Shown: in pieces, positions 26,297 through 36,492 of the stretch
Numbering within the stretch: the first letter of the stretch is position 1
How the letters are laid out: each line of letters starts with the position of its first letter
Source of the DNA: Alcanivorax sp.
GTDB taxonomy: Bacteria > Pseudomonadota > Gammaproteobacteria > Pseudomonadales > Alcanivoracaceae
Reading direction: 5' to 3'
Assembly: GCF_002733835.1 (NCBI RefSeq)
Contig: NZ_NVWY01000003.1
Coordinates: 62,001-126,000, forward strand
DNA length: 64,000 bases
The notes under the pieces: generated by a model
Told to the model about the DNA's origin: nothing
Databases searched by the model: none
What the model saw: the letters and a program-made list of their open reading frames with translations, nothing else
Translations under genes and position numbers: made by a program

Positions 26297-26722
26297 TTAT
26301 ACCTCGAAGATCCGGTGCAGCTCGCGCAGCCCCTTGAACTCCAGCGTATTGCCCGTGGGGTCCTGAACGAAAAAGGTGCCCTGCTCTGCCGGCTGCCCCA
26401 CAAACCGCTCGCGGGGTTTAAGCAGAAACGGCCAGTCGTGCTCGTAAATTCGCTCCACCAGCATTTCCCAGGTGGCAAAATCCAGCACCACACCAAAATG
26501 CGGCATGGGCACCGGGTGGCCATCCACCTCGCTGTAGCCCTGGATCGGCGTCAGATCTTCGCCTTTATGCAAAGAGAGCTGATGACCATGCAGGTCGATA
26601 TCGATCCAGTTGGGCGCATCACGGCCTCGGCGCGCACCCAGCACCCGACAATAAAAGTCGGCGGCGTCTTCCAGGTCGTTTACCAAAAAGGCCAGATGAA
26701 AGGCCGGTTGTTTTTCCATCAT
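26297..26722 (-). CDS. VOC superfamily (glyoxalase/bleomycin-resistance-like) protein
   Basis: 141 residues with the paired beta-alpha-beta-beta-beta folds. N-terminal FHLAFLVNDLEDAADFYCRVLGA contains a metal-ligand His. Then come PHFGVVLDFATWEMLVERI and FFVQDPTGNTLEFKG (Glu ligand). Metal site residues look intact; the substrate is unknown. First gene of the VOC-greB pair, divergent from hemB with 92 bases between. Confidence 0.85.
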   Translation of the reverse strand: MMEKQPAFHLAFLVNDLEDAADFYCRVLGARRGRDAPNWIDIDLHGHQLSLHKGEDLTPIQGYSEVDGHPVPMPHFGVVLDFATWEMLVERIYEHDWPFLLKPRERFVGQPAEQGTFFVQDPTGNTLEFKGLRELHRIFEV

Positions 26723-26775
26723 TCGCTGCTCTTGCTAAACTCTCGTGATTCCGCCCGTGACACGCTTTTCTGTAG

Positions 26776-27819
<1,044 letters not shown>

Positions 27820-27865
27820 ACCGCTACCAGCGGGCTTGCGGAAGGGGGCACAGCCGGAATTATAA

Positions 27866-27878
27866 TGCATACACACTA
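27866..27878. promoter_or_regulatory. Candidate MarR operator at the marR promoter
   Basis: TGCATACACACTA immediately follows a -10 box TATAAT (27861-27866) and lies 16 bases before the MarR gene. Twelve of 13 bases recur upstream of the facing hydrolase gene at 29202-29214. Confidence 0.6.
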
Positions 27879-27893
27879 TAAAGGAGCGCGTGC

Positions 27894-28364
27894 ATGACGA
27901 CCCGCAGCCAAACCACCCCGCCTGCACCAGCCCCCGAAGAGATCGGCCTGCACTGCGCCGCCCTGCACTCCCGGGTGTTTTCCCGCCTGGTGACGCGCCT
28001 GTTCAATAACAGGCTGGCAGATAGTGGCCTGCGCATTACCCAATTTTCCGTGCTCAATGCCATCAAGGCGCGGCCGCCGGAATCCATCTACCAGCTGGCC
28101 GAACTACTGGGCATGGAACGCACCTCTCTGCAGCGCACCGTCGATAAACTTATCGAGAAAGGCCTGGTGGAAACACAGCCCACGGGAAAGAAACGCTCCC
28201 TTGGGCTGACCCTGACGCCCCTGGGCGAAACGTCCTACCAACAAGCCCTGCACGGCTGGCAGGATGCCCAGCAACATTTTGAATCGCTGGTGGGCGCCGC
28301 TAACTGGGAACAAATATCCCGGGAGCTGCGCGGCTTCAGCCGGCAGGTCAAGCAGACGCTCTAA
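27894..28364 (+). CDS. MarR family transcriptional regulator
   Basis: 156 residues with a winged helix: ITQFSVLNAIKARPPESIYQ, then LAELLGMERTSLQRTVDKLI (recognition helix) and the wing GKKRSLGLTLTPLG. The inducer is unknown. Its 3' end overlaps the convergent hydrolase gene by 17 bases, and both promoters carry the same 13-base motif. It probably controls itself and that hydrolase. Confidence 0.9.
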   Translation: MTTRSQTTPPAPAPEEIGLHCAALHSRVFSRLVTRLFNNRLADSGLRITQFSVLNAIKARPPESIYQLAELLGMERTSLQRTVDKLIEKGLVETQPTGKKRSLGLTLTPLGETSYQQALHGWQDAQQHFESLVGAANWEQISRELRGFSRQVKQTL

Positions 28365-29187
28365 CCTCTGTAGCAGGCTCATCCGCAAACCCGTGGATGG
28401 CTTTCAGAACACTCGGCTCGGCAAGCAAACGGCGATGGCCAAGACCCGAGGTCTGAAACAGCTGTGCCTTTGCAACGGCCTGATGCAAACGCAAGGTATC
28501 GGCAAACGGCACTTCCCGGTCCGTCATATCGTGTACCAAAAGCACAGGGCAACTGATACGCCGGCCGCGCCGGGCAATATCCAGCACCTCATAGCCAATA
28601 CCGACCCGGTTGGCCATTCCCTCCAGCAAATGCTGCCGAGCACTCGACCCGAACCGCAGAAACAGCGCCATCCGCGACACCATAGCCCGGAAATTGGTCG
28701 GCGGGGCCACCAGAATGGCCCTGGGTACATCCGTGCGTTCGGCCAGCACAAACGCCAGGGCCGCCGCTCCCATGGAATGCCCAACCGCCAGATCCAGCGG
28801 CTCGCCGATCTCATCCAGCGCCTGGCGAATGGAGATAATGAAATCCCCCACATGGGCTGCCCCATCCATCTCATCGCCATGGCCCGGCATCTGCAGGGCA
28901 TAAAAGGTATGCCGTGCCCGGCCCAACTCCGTCATCAGCGGCTGAAACTGCTGCGCATGGCCGGACCAGCCATGAACCAGCAGCACCCGCCTGGGACCAC
29001 CGGGCCAGACCAGTAAACGGGCTCGGGAGCCAACCGGCACAATCCGCTCCGGCGGCACCACACCGGCCCCTGCATCCAGGGCAAATCGGCGCGGCGTGGT
29101 CATCATATCCAGTGCCAACCTGCCGGCTCTTCCAGGAAAAAGACGGCTAAACACCGCCATGGCAATCACAAAGAGCTTCATCATCAT
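28348..29187 (-). CDS. Alpha/beta hydrolase
   Basis: 279 residues. An N-terminal hydrophobic segment (about 1-25) may be a membrane anchor. Oxyanion region LVHGWSGHAQQF, nucleophile GHSMGAAAL and late acid/His in LVHDMTDREVPF and SGLGHRRLL form the triad. Start codons 29187, 29184 and 29181 are adjacent ATGs; GGAGAGG lies just upstream. Linked by position and shared motif to the MarR regulator. Confidence 0.87.
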   Translation of the reverse strand: MMMKLFVIAMAVFSRLFPGRAGRLALDMMTTPRRFALDAGAGVVPPERIVPVGSRARLLVWPGGPRRVLLVHGWSGHAQQFQPLMTELGRARHTFYALQMPGHGDEMDGAAHVGDFIISIRQALDEIGEPLDLAVGHSMGAAALAFVLAERTDVPRAILVAPPTNFRAMVSRMALFLRFGSSARQHLLEGMANRVGIGYEVLDIARRGRRISCPVLLVHDMTDREVPFADTLRLHQAVAKAQLFQTSGLGHRRLLAEPSVLKAIHGFADEPATEVRASA

Positions 29188-29201
29188 TCCTCTCCTTTTG
29201 A

Positions 29202-29214
29202 TGCATATACACTA
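29202..29214. promoter_or_regulatory. Candidate MarR operator upstream of the hydrolase
   Basis: TGCATATACACTA, 15 bases upstream of the hydrolase start, matching the motif at the marR promoter in 12 of 13 bases. Confidence 0.55.
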
Positions 29215-29266
29215 AACCTGATGTCACGAGCCAACCCAGGGCCCAAGGCTATTGCCTCTTTCTTTT

Positions 29267-29280
29267 AGTGTATTTACACT
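29267..29280. promoter_or_regulatory. Second candidate operator, palindrome AGTGTATTTACACT
   Basis: Perfect 6-2-6 palindrome sharing the TACACT half with the sites at 27866 and 29202; it lies 80 bases upstream of the hydrolase start. Confidence 0.55.
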
Positions 29281-29436
29281 TTAAAGAGAAAATCAAGCAT
29301 TCTTCATCAGCTTGATGGCTGAAACAGCATCAACAGACGGGGCTCAAGCCAATGGCAATTCACGCGGAACCGCTATGATCCCGCCGCTTTTCGCTGATTC
29401 TTTTATATTGGGCCTATGGCCCGAGGAGTGATTATT

Positions 29437-29565
29437 ATGCGTACCCTGATGCTGGTACTGGGTCTTGCTGTGTCTGCCGTGGCCATCGCCGATGCCCGCG
29501 CACCCACCGCAGAAGAAATGGAACAACTGGATATCGTGCAGCAATCCTGGATTTTTCAGGGCTGA
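29437..29565 (+). CDS. 42-aa secreted micropeptide
   Basis: Short ORF with a strong ribosome site (GAGGAG, 29423-29428). The N-terminus MRTLMLVLGLAVSAVAIADA is a textbook signal peptide, leaving a mature acidic peptide of about 22 residues ending in QQSWIFQG. A small hairpin GGGCC-TAT-GGCCC (29410-29422) touches the ribosome site. It is convergent with the TonB receptor gene and shares its terminator. No family recognised. The ribosome site, signal and terminator support a real gene. Confidence 0.6.
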   Translation: MRTLMLVLGLAVSAVAIADARAPTAEEMEQLDIVQQSWIFQG

Positions 29566-29586
29566 AGAAAGCCGATAAGCAGACAT

Positions 29587-29614
29587 AAAAAACCGGCGCA
29601 AGCGCCGGTTTTTT
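29587..29614. terminator. Bidirectional terminator, micropeptide and TonB receptor
   Basis: Perfect stem AAAAAACCGGCG/CGCCGGTTTTTT with a 4-base loop and A/T runs on both sides. Confidence 0.92.
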
Positions 29615-29629
29615 ATGATCACGCTCTGA

Positions 29630-31756
29630 TCAGAAGCGGTAGCGAGCATCGGCGGTCACCGTGCGGGTTTCACCGTAGCCACAGTCATACACTTGGGGAC
29701 CCAACTGACCGCGGCACCAGGAGACGTATTCCTTGTCTGTCAGGTTGCGCACGTTGAGGCTGAAGTCCCAGTCGCTGACAGCGTAACCGAGCATCGCGTC
29801 ATACAGCGTGACAGAGGGAACCTTCGGGTTGGCCCCCACACCATCTGCATCGCCGGCATAATCAAAGCCCACATTGTCGCCCACATAACGCACACCGGCA
29901 CCAAAGCGCAGACCATTTTCCAGTTCGTACTTACCCCAGGCAGAGGCCAGACGGTCGGCAAGGTACGGCAGACGCTCACCAGATTGGTCATCCACCACAC
30001 GTTGGTCGGTGTAACTGGCCAGCAGCTCAAGATTCCCCAGGCGCTTCTTCACTTCCAGTTCCCAGCCCTCGGATTTAGCGCCGACCTGGTCAACGGTGTT
30101 GGGGCTGCTTCCCTGCACCACACGGTTGGTTTCTTCAATGTAGAAATAGGCTGCAGTGACAGAAAGATCACCCGAGTCGTTGAGGTATTTGAAACCGGCC
30201 TCTTGCTGCTCGCCAGTGGTGGCTGCAAGGCTGCTGCCATCGTTAGTCCCCAGATTCGGCACAAAGGCCTCGGAGTAACTCACATAGGGAGAGAGGCCAA
30301 AATCGAACTGGTACATCAAGCCAAGACGGCCGGTGGTTTCGCTGTCATCACTTTCATTGTTGTTATCGTTAACCACATAGACCTTGTTGGTGGACTCGTC
30401 GTGGCGCAGGGCGCCGGATACCACCACATTACCAATCTCCATATGGTCAATCAGGTACACGCCAGTTTGACGAATGGCGTTGTCATTGCGGTCCTCAGGT
30501 GTCAGTGCACTATAATCCACGTTGCCGTACACCGGATCATAGAGGTTGATTGGCGAGCCCAGGGTGGATTCATAGTTACCTTCCTCCCAGAGCGCATCCT
30601 GGTAATCCACCCCAATCGCGAGAGTGTGGTAAGTGCCGGCAAAACCGAAGTTACCTTCCATGCGAGCATCAAAGTTGCTGATGCTCGTTTCCCGGTCCGC
30701 CATATGGATGGTCCGATTCGTTGTCCCATCACTGGCAACCCCGGCTCCGATAGCCGCCCAGTGTTCGCGGGTTTCGGTCTCAGAACTGGAATGGCGGGCG
30801 GTCAGTGCCATGTTCCAATGGTCATTCAGGCGTTGATCTACAAACAGGGTCGCTTCATTCAGCCTGCGATCATAACGATCCCAACTTGGCTCCCCCACAA
30901 AGGTGTTAACCGGAATATCCCCTTTGACGCCCGGCAATAGCGTCCCCTCTGCGGGCAGGAACTGGGCAGAGATCCCGCCATTGTTCTCCTGGGTATTGAT
31001 GAGCAGGGAGATGGTTGTGTTGTCCGTGGGCAGCCAGGTAAAGGAAGGCGCAAACAGGAAACCATTATCATCCACGTGATCAACCTGGGTGCCACTCTCC
31101 CGTTTCAGCGCTACCATCCGGTACAGCAACTTGCCATCTTCTGACATGGGGCCAGTGATGTCTGCCGCCAACTGCTTTCGGTCATAGGAGCCCACCTGGG
31201 CCCAGATCTCGCCCTGTTGCCGGGCCTTTGGCAGCTTGGAGACAGTATTCACAATACCCCCCAACTCCGCCTGTCCATACAAAACAGAAGACGGTCCTTT
31301 CAGGACTTCCACCTGCTCCAGTGCATAAATGTTCGGACGCACGCTGTTGTAACTGCCGTACAGGGAACGCAGCCCATCCTTGTAGAAAGAAGCGTCGAGA
31401 CCGCGCACTTTCACAAAGTCACCACGGGTATCAAACCCGAACGCACCAGAATAAACACCGGAAGAATAGACCAGGGCATCCTGAATATTCTTGGCCCCGG
31501 TATCCTTGATGAATTCTTCATTCACTACGGTAATGGAGTACGGAGTCTTCTCTACCGCCACATCCAGCTTTCCAGCTGTCGCCGCTTTTCCCTCGGTAAT
31601 ATAGCCGTCACCCTCCTGGACATCGGCATTCACCTCCACCGCAGGAATCACATTGGCTTCAGAGGTTTCTTCAGCCTGTACAGCCAGAGGGATCAGTGAA
31701 AGCAGGCACGCTCCCACCAGCGGCGCACCCCAAATCGCGCGGTATTGACAAACCAT
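29630..31756 (-). CDS. TonB-dependent siderophore receptor
   Basis: 708 residues from ATG 31756 (signal peptide ending near AVQAEE); the open frame extends 20 residues further without a signal. The plug domain (about 60-190) has TPYSITVVNEEFIKDTGA, VRGLDASFYKDG and LEQVEVLKGPSSVLYGQAEL. The barrel ends in RYRF with terminal Phe. The layout is that of ferrichrome/hydroxamate-type (FhuA-like) receptors; the ligand is not certain. A Fur box lies 26 bases upstream, so it is iron-repressed. No tonB or ABC transporter gene is nearby. Confidence 0.93.
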   Translation of the reverse strand: MVCQYRAIWGAPLVGACLLSLIPLAVQAEETSEANVIPAVEVNADVQEGDGYITEGKAATAGKLDVAVEKTPYSITVVNEEFIKDTGAKNIQDALVYSSGVYSGAFGFDTRGDFVKVRGLDASFYKDGLRSLYGSYNSVRPNIYALEQVEVLKGPSSVLYGQAELGGIVNTVSKLPKARQQGEIWAQVGSYDRKQLAADITGPMSEDGKLLYRMVALKRESGTQVDHVDDNGFLFAPSFTWLPTDNTTISLLINTQENNGGISAQFLPAEGTLLPGVKGDIPVNTFVGEPSWDRYDRRLNEATLFVDQRLNDHWNMALTARHSSSETETREHWAAIGAGVASDGTTNRTIHMADRETSISNFDARMEGNFGFAGTYHTLAIGVDYQDALWEEGNYESTLGSPINLYDPVYGNVDYSALTPEDRNDNAIRQTGVYLIDHMEIGNVVVSGALRHDESTNKVYVVNDNNNESDDSETTGRLGLMYQFDFGLSPYVSYSEAFVPNLGTNDGSSLAATTGEQQEAGFKYLNDSGDLSVTAAYFYIEETNRVVQGSSPNTVDQVGAKSEGWELEVKKRLGNLELLASYTDQRVVDDQSGERLPYLADRLASAWGKYELENGLRFGAGVRYVGDNVGFDYAGDADGVGANPKVPSVTLYDAMLGYAVSDWDFSLNVRNLTDKEYVSWCRGQLGPQVYDCGYGETRTVTADARYRF

Positions 31757-31782
31757 CGGCAAACTCCAAATATAAAGCGAAC

Positions 31783-31801
31783 AATAATGATTCGCATTAT
31801 A
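31783..31801 (-). promoter_or_regulatory. Fur box upstream of the TonB receptor
   Basis: The 19-mer beginning AATAATGATT matches the palindromic Fur consensus at about 15 of 19 positions, 26 bases before the receptor start. Confidence 0.8.
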
Positions 31802-31858
31802 TTTACATATACCCATTCAAGGAAGAGCCGGCGCTCCCACCCACGCCCCTCGCCGATG

Positions 31859-31880
31859 AATAGCGTTCATCCCCGCTATT
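31859..31880. other. Short inverted repeat between the receptor and ppk1
   Basis: AATAGCG/CGCTATT with an 8-base loop, in the divergent gap. It could be an operator or an mRNA hairpin; no closer assignment. Confidence 0.35.
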
Positions 31881-31932
31881 TGCGCCCGCCCGGATCAGGC
31901 GTACTGTGAAGGTATTCGGAATTCTTCGCCCC

Positions 31933-31961
31933 CTGTCATCACCGTGTCACATTAATGTCAT
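31933..31961 (+). promoter_or_regulatory. Pho box (PhoB site) upstream of ppk1
   Basis: Three direct repeats CTGTCAT (31933), GTGTCAC (31944) and ATGTCAT (31955) spaced exactly 11 bases, the spacing and sequence of PhoB half-sites. They end 43 bases before the ppk1 start, so phosphate starvation would induce ppk1. Confidence 0.82.
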
Positions 31962-32004
31962 GGAATAAGGGCCCATCTTCAAAGGTTCCGGTCAGGACGA
32001 CACC

Positions 32005-34119
32005 ATGAATTCTTTCTCCAGTGAACAGGGCGTCAGCGAACACGGCGTCACCGACCTCAACAACGACGACCTCAACAACCCGGATTACTACCTGAACCGG
32101 GAGCTCAGCCTGCTGCAGTTCAACCTGCGTGTCCTTGAGCAGGCCATGGACGAAAACCATCCATTAATGGAACGGCTGAATTTTCTGCTGATTTTTTCCA
32201 GCAACATGGATGAGTTCTTCGAAATTCGCGTGGCCGGCCTGAAGAACAAACTGGAAACCCATACCGGCCAGCCCGGCCCCGATGGCATGCTGCCCGATGA
32301 GCTTCTGAAAGCGATCAGTGCCATTACCCACGAAGCAGTGGATCGCCAGTACCGCATCCTCAACGACGTCTTGCTCCCCGCCCTGCGTGAAGAAGGGGTG
32401 GACTTTCTTCGCCGCGAAGACTGGACCGAAGCCCAGGCTGAATGGGTCAAAAAATATTTTCGTGAGCAGATTTACCCGGTGCTCACGCCCATCGCACTGG
32501 ACCCGTCACACCCGTTCCCGCGCCTGGTCAACAAGAGCCTGAATTTCATTGTGCCCCTGGACGGCAAGGATGCCTTCGGGCGCTCCACGGGCCTGGCCAT
32601 TGTGCCCGCCCCTCGCTCCCTGCCCCGCCTGATTCGTATTCCCGATGACATCAGCGAGGGTGGCGACGACAACTTCGTGTTCCTGTCGTCCATGATCCAT
32701 GCCCACGTATCCGACCTGTTCCCGGGCATGAAGGCCACCGGCTGCTACCAGTTCCGGGTAACCCGCAACGCCGATATGGAAGTGGACGAAGAAGTCGAAG
32801 ACCTGGCCAGCGCCCTGAAAGGCCAGCTGTTATCTCGTCGTTACGGGGATGAAGTGCGCCTGGAAGTGGCCGACAACTGCCCGCGCCACCTGATGCATTA
32901 TCTGCTGGAACAGTTCGAACTCACCGAGGAAGACCTGTACGAAGTGAACGGCCCGGTAAACCTGGCGCGCATGTTTACCAGCGTCAATCGCCCGCGCCTG
33001 CACTACCCGCCCTTTACCCCCAAGCTGGCGCCGGCGGTGAAAAAAAATGAAACCATTTTTGACGCCATCGACCAGGGTGACATCCTGCTGCACCACCCCT
33101 ACGAATCGTTCCAGCCGGTCATCAACCTGCTGGCCGAAGCCGCGCGGGATCCGAAGGTGCTGGCCATCAAGCAGACCCTGTACCGCACCGGCACCAAGTC
33201 GGAAATTCTCGACCACCTGGAAACGGCCGCACGCAATGGCAAGGAAGTCACCGCCATCGTGGAGCTGCGCGCTCGCTTCGATGAAGAGTCCAACATCGAA
33301 GGCGCTCGCCGCCTGCAGGAAGCCGGCGCCATCGTGGTGTACGGCGTGGTGGGCTACAAGACCCACGCAAAAATGCTGCTGGTGGTGCGCCGTGACGGTG
33401 ATGGCATCAAACGTTATGTGCACTTGGGGACGGGTAATTACCACACCAAGACCACCAAGCTGTACACCGATTACGGCCTGATGACCTGTGAAAAAAGCAT
33501 GGGCCAGGACGTGCACAAGATCTTTCAGGAACTGACCGGCATGGGCAAGGCGGCACGGCTCAAGCAGCTGAAGCATTCGCCGTTCACCTTGCACCCTTCT
33601 GTTATCGAGTGGATCGAGTTTGAAACGGAACAGGCACTGGCCGGCAAACCGGCGCGCATTATTGCCAAGTTCAATTCACTGACCGAAGAAAACATCATGC
33701 AGGCCCTGTATCGGGCCAGCCAGGCGGGCGTAGAGATTGATCTGATCGTGCGCGGCATCTGCTGCCTGAAACCCGGCATCCCCGGATTGTCGGAAAACAT
33801 CCGCGTACGCTCCATTATCGGCCGCTTTCTGGAGCACACCCGCATCTACCATTTCCACCATGGCGGTGACGACCTGGTGTATTGCTCCAGTGCCGACTGG
33901 ATGGACCGCAACCTGTTTAACCGGGTGGAAACCTGTTTCCCGGTGAATGATCCGGCACTCAAGGCACAGATTCTGGAACAGGGCCTGCATATCTATCTGC
34001 GCGACAACACCCGCGCCTGGGAACTGCAATCCGATGGCAGTTACCAGCGGGCGCAACCACAAGACGGGGAAGAGCGTTTTATTGCTCAACAGGACCTGCT
34101 GGATACGCTGGGAGGGTAA
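32005..34119 (+). CDS. ppk1: Polyphosphate kinase 1
   Basis: 704 residues; polymerises ATP gamma-phosphate into polyphosphate. The N-terminal block [15 protein letters not shown] opens the protein. The phosphorylated His454 lies in [11 protein letters not shown] and the following HLGTGNYH holds the second conserved motif. The C-terminal PLD-like repeat carries [12 protein letters not shown]. Convergent with ppx, whose enzyme removes polyphosphate. Behind a Pho box. Confidence 0.96.
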   Translation: MNSFSSEQGVSEHGVTDLNNDDLNNPDYYLNRELSLLQFNLRVLEQAMDENHPLMERLNFLLIFSSNMDEFFEIRVAGLKNKLETHTGQPGPDGMLPDELLKAISAITHEAVDRQYRILNDVLLPALREEGVDFLRREDWTEAQAEWVKKYFREQIYPVLTPIALDPSHPFPRLVNKSLNFIVPLDGKDAFGRSTGLAIVPAPRSLPRLIRIPDDISEGGDDNFVFLSSMIHAHVSDLFPGMKATGCYQFRVTRNADMEVDEEVEDLASALKGQLLSRRYGDEVRLEVADNCPRHLMHYLLEQFELTEEDLYEVNGPVNLARMFTSVNRPRLHYPPFTPKLAPAVKKNETIFDAIDQGDILLHHPYESFQPVINLLAEAARDPKVLAIKQTLYRTGTKSEILDHLETAARNGKEVTAIVELRARFDEESNIEGARRLQEAGAIVVYGVVGYKTHAKMLLVVRRDGDGIKRYVHLGTGNYHTKTTKLYTDYGLMTCEKSMGQDVHKIFQELTGMGKAARLKQLKHSPFTLHPSVIEWIEFETEQALAGKPARIIAKFNSLTEENIMQALYRASQAGVEIDLIVRGICCLKPGIPGLSENIRVRSIIGRFLEHTRIYHFHHGGDDLVYCSSADWMDRNLFNRVETCFPVNDPALKAQILEQGLHIYLRDNTRAWELQSDGSYQRAQPQDGEERFIAQQDLLDTLGG

Positions 34120-34126
34120 GACGACT

Positions 34127-34147
34127 TCTAGCGTCTAGCGTCTAGCT
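34127..34147 (+). repeat. Heptad repeat array, TAGC type
   Basis: TCTAGCG twice and TCTAGCT, beginning 8 bases after the ppk1 stop codon and running into the terminator stem. Confidence 0.7.
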
Positions 34148-34188
34148 TTCAAGAGGGTGCCCCGCCCGAAGCGGGACCCCCTCTTGAA
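34148..34188. terminator. Bidirectional terminator between ppk1 and ppx
   Basis: Outer stem TTCAAGAGGG/CCCTCTTGAA with an inner CCCGC/GCGGG stem; it separates the convergent genes. Confidence 0.85.
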
Positions 34189-34202
34189 TAGCTGTTTTAT
34201 TC

Positions 34203-35693
34203 TCACGCCAATACAAGCTGGTAGCCTGCCGCCTGGAAGTAGTCGTGTTCCTGCTCCAGGTCCGCCTGGGTGAGCGGGTGCTCCTCCAGCCAACCCGACG
34301 GGAAAGTGATGGCAAGCCGTTCATCACGAGCTTGTAAACGAATCTCCGGGACATCTTCATCGCTGCGTGCATGGTGCAAACGCACCGCCAAACGCAACAC
34401 AAGACACAACCGCAACAATCCGGTCTGCTCATCGTCCGGCAATTCCGCCAGCGCCGCCAACGGCACCTTGCGACGGTGACCACGCACCATCAGCGCCACC
34501 ATCTGCTGTTCCTGACGGGAAAAACCCGGCAGGTCGGAATTGGTCACCAGATAAGCGCCATGCTTGTGGAACTGACTGTGCGACACCGCCAGCCCGACCT
34601 CGTGGAGCAGCCCTCCCCAGCGCAGCGTGTCGGCCGCCTCATTACCTTCAATCTGCCAATCACTGGCCACCTGCCCATACAGCGCCTGCGCCGTGGCGCA
34701 GACCCGTTCGGCCTGGCTGCTTTCCACATGGTGACGGTTCATCAGCGCCTGAATACTGCGGTCGCGCACATCCTCGTGGCCGAAACGCCCCAGCAGGTCA
34801 TACAGCAACCCTTCCCGCAGCGCGCCACTGGAGACATCCATCTGCTGGATGTCCAGCTGCTCGAAAATGCCGTACAGAATGGCCAGCCCGGAAGCGAAAA
34901 TCGGCTGACGATCTTCACGCAAGCCTTTCAGATCCAGCTTGTCCACGGCACCCGCCTTGATCACCCGCTTACGGGCTTTTTTCATGCCCTCCATGGTGAT
35001 ACCGAATTCCGACCAACCGTTGTCCACACAGACCTGACTGATCGCCTTGATCGTGCCGGAGGCACCCACCGCCTGCTGCCAGCCCAGGCGCCGGTAATTG
35101 GCATGAATCGACAGCACCTCCTGGCGTGCCGCCGTCACCGCCCGGTCAAAGGCTTTTTCGGTGATCTCGCCATTGGGGAAAAAGCGCTGGGCAAAGCTGA
35201 CACAGCCCATATGCAGCGATTCGGTTTCCGTGGATTCAAATCGCTCCCCGATGATTAGCTCGGTGGAGCCGCCCCCGATATCCACCACCAGCCGCTGCCC
35301 CGCGTCGTCCGCCAGGGTGTGGGCGACCCCCAGATAAATCAGGCGCGCTTCCTCACGGCCAGCCACCACTTCGATATCGTGACCCAAAACCGCTTCGGCG
35401 CGGCGGATAAACTCGCGGGCATTGCGAGCCTGGCGCAGGGTATTGGTCCCCACCACCCGCACGCTACCGCGGGGAATCCCCGCAATGCGCTGGGCAAACC
35501 GGCCCAGGCACTCCAGCGCCCGCTCCTGGGTATCCGCGTCCAGGCGGTTTTCCCGGTCCAGACCCGCCCCCAGTTGCACCTTTTCAGACAGCCCGTCGAG
35601 GATCTGTACTTCCCCCTGCGCCTGGCGGGCTACCACCATATGAAAACTGTTCGACCCCAAATCAATGGCCGCCAGATGTTCGCCATGCTCCAT
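34203..35693 (-). CDS. ppx: Exopolyphosphatase (Ppx/GppA family)
   Basis: 496 residues from ATG 35693 (ribosome site GGAAGGAG). The actin-like ATPase fold has AAIDLGSNSFHMVV (phosphate 1), VDIGGGSTELI (phosphate 2) and the SGTIKAI region. The C-terminal HD-like helical domain contains LLHEVGLAVSHSQFHKHG. It degrades polyphosphate processively and in part also pppGpp. Opposite in effect to the convergent ppk1. Confidence 0.94.
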   Translation of the reverse strand: MEHGEHLAAIDLGSNSFHMVVARQAQGEVQILDGLSEKVQLGAGLDRENRLDADTQERALECLGRFAQRIAGIPRGSVRVVGTNTLRQARNAREFIRRAEAVLGHDIEVVAGREEARLIYLGVAHTLADDAGQRLVVDIGGGSTELIIGERFESTETESLHMGCVSFAQRFFPNGEITEKAFDRAVTAARQEVLSIHANYRRLGWQQAVGASGTIKAISQVCVDNGWSEFGITMEGMKKARKRVIKAGAVDKLDLKGLREDRQPIFASGLAILYGIFEQLDIQQMDVSSGALREGLLYDLLGRFGHEDVRDRSIQALMNRHHVESSQAERVCATAQALYGQVASDWQIEGNEAADTLRWGGLLHEVGLAVSHSQFHKHGAYLVTNSDLPGFSRQEQQMVALMVRGHRRKVPLAALAELPDDEQTGLLRLCLVLRLAVRLHHARSDEDVPEIRLQARDERLAITFPSGWLEEHPLTQADLEQEHDYFQAAGYQLVLA

Positions 35694-35880
35694 AGTCACT
35701 CCTTCCTTTGGGCCGATTCTATCCAAAAATCATGGCGTTACGATGTCATAGGCAGCAACTACAGCGATAATTAACTGCCTCGCTTGAAATTCATCACCCG
35801 CAACCTGATATTATTCCCCATCGCAGAGGCCTGTTGGCAACCGTCCCGGGTCTCTGAAACCTTTATATCAGGAGAATTCA

Positions 35881-36207
35881 ATGAGCGGCGAGATTATCAA
35901 CGTGACCGACGCGGACTTCGAAGCCCAGGTCATCAACGCAGACGGCCCCGTGCTGGTCGATTACTGGGCTCCGTGGTGTGGCCCCTGCAAAATGGTCGCG
36001 CCGATCCTTGAGCAACTGGCCGGCGAGTACGGTGACAAGCTGACCATTGCCAAAATCAACATTGATGACAACCCGGAAACGCCCAAGAAGTACGGTGTGC
36101 GTGGCATCCCCACCCTGACCATATTCAAGAACGGCAACGTGGAAGCCACCAAAGTGGGCGCTCTGTCCAAGAGCCAGCTGACCGCATTCCTGGACAGCAC
36201 CCTCTAA
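35881..36207 (+). CDS. trxA: Thioredoxin 1
   Basis: 108 residues with active site WAPWCGPCK (Cys34 and Cys37), the cis-proline in VRGIPTL and the C-terminal FLDSTL. Strong ribosome site AGGAG. Located just upstream of rho as in many gammaproteobacteria, but with its own terminator. Disulphide reductant for ribonucleotide reductase and other enzymes. Confidence 0.96.
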   Translation: MSGEIINVTDADFEAQVINADGPVLVDYWAPWCGPCKMVAPILEQLAGEYGDKLTIAKINIDDNPETPKKYGVRGIPTLTIFKNGNVEATKVGALSKSQLTAFLDSTL

Positions 36208-36224
36208 GAAAGCCGACACGCCCC

Positions 36225-36250
36225 AACCCTCCCCCTCAGGGGAGGGTTTT
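36225..36250 (+). terminator. Intrinsic terminator after trxA
   Basis: Stem AACCCTCCCC/GGGGAGGGTT with a CTCA loop and TTTT. Confidence 0.88.
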
Positions 36251-36253
36251 CCT

Positions 36254-36288
36254 GCTTGCAGCGTGTTACATGTTGCGTGTTGCATGCG
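36254..36288 (-). repeat. Heptad repeat array, ACGC type
   Basis: Plus-strand units GCTTGCA, GCGTGTT, ACATGTT, GCGTGTT, GCATGCG, directly behind the trxA terminator. It opens the 240-base rho leader, in which I see no ORF with a ribosome site. Confidence 0.7.
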
Positions 36289-36492
36289 GGTCCCCACAGT
36301 GATAGATTCCAGAACCAGCTTTAATAAAGCACCCCCTTTAGTTAGTCCTCGGAACCTCTGGTTACCTATTTTCCTTATGGCCCTCTTTTGGCTTGCCGGG
36401 CCAGATTCCGAATAAACCGGATTATCAAAACAACTGCAGCACCGCGGTGGTGCATCCTCTCAATTCATCCAAAGACACCAAATTAGACGCCA

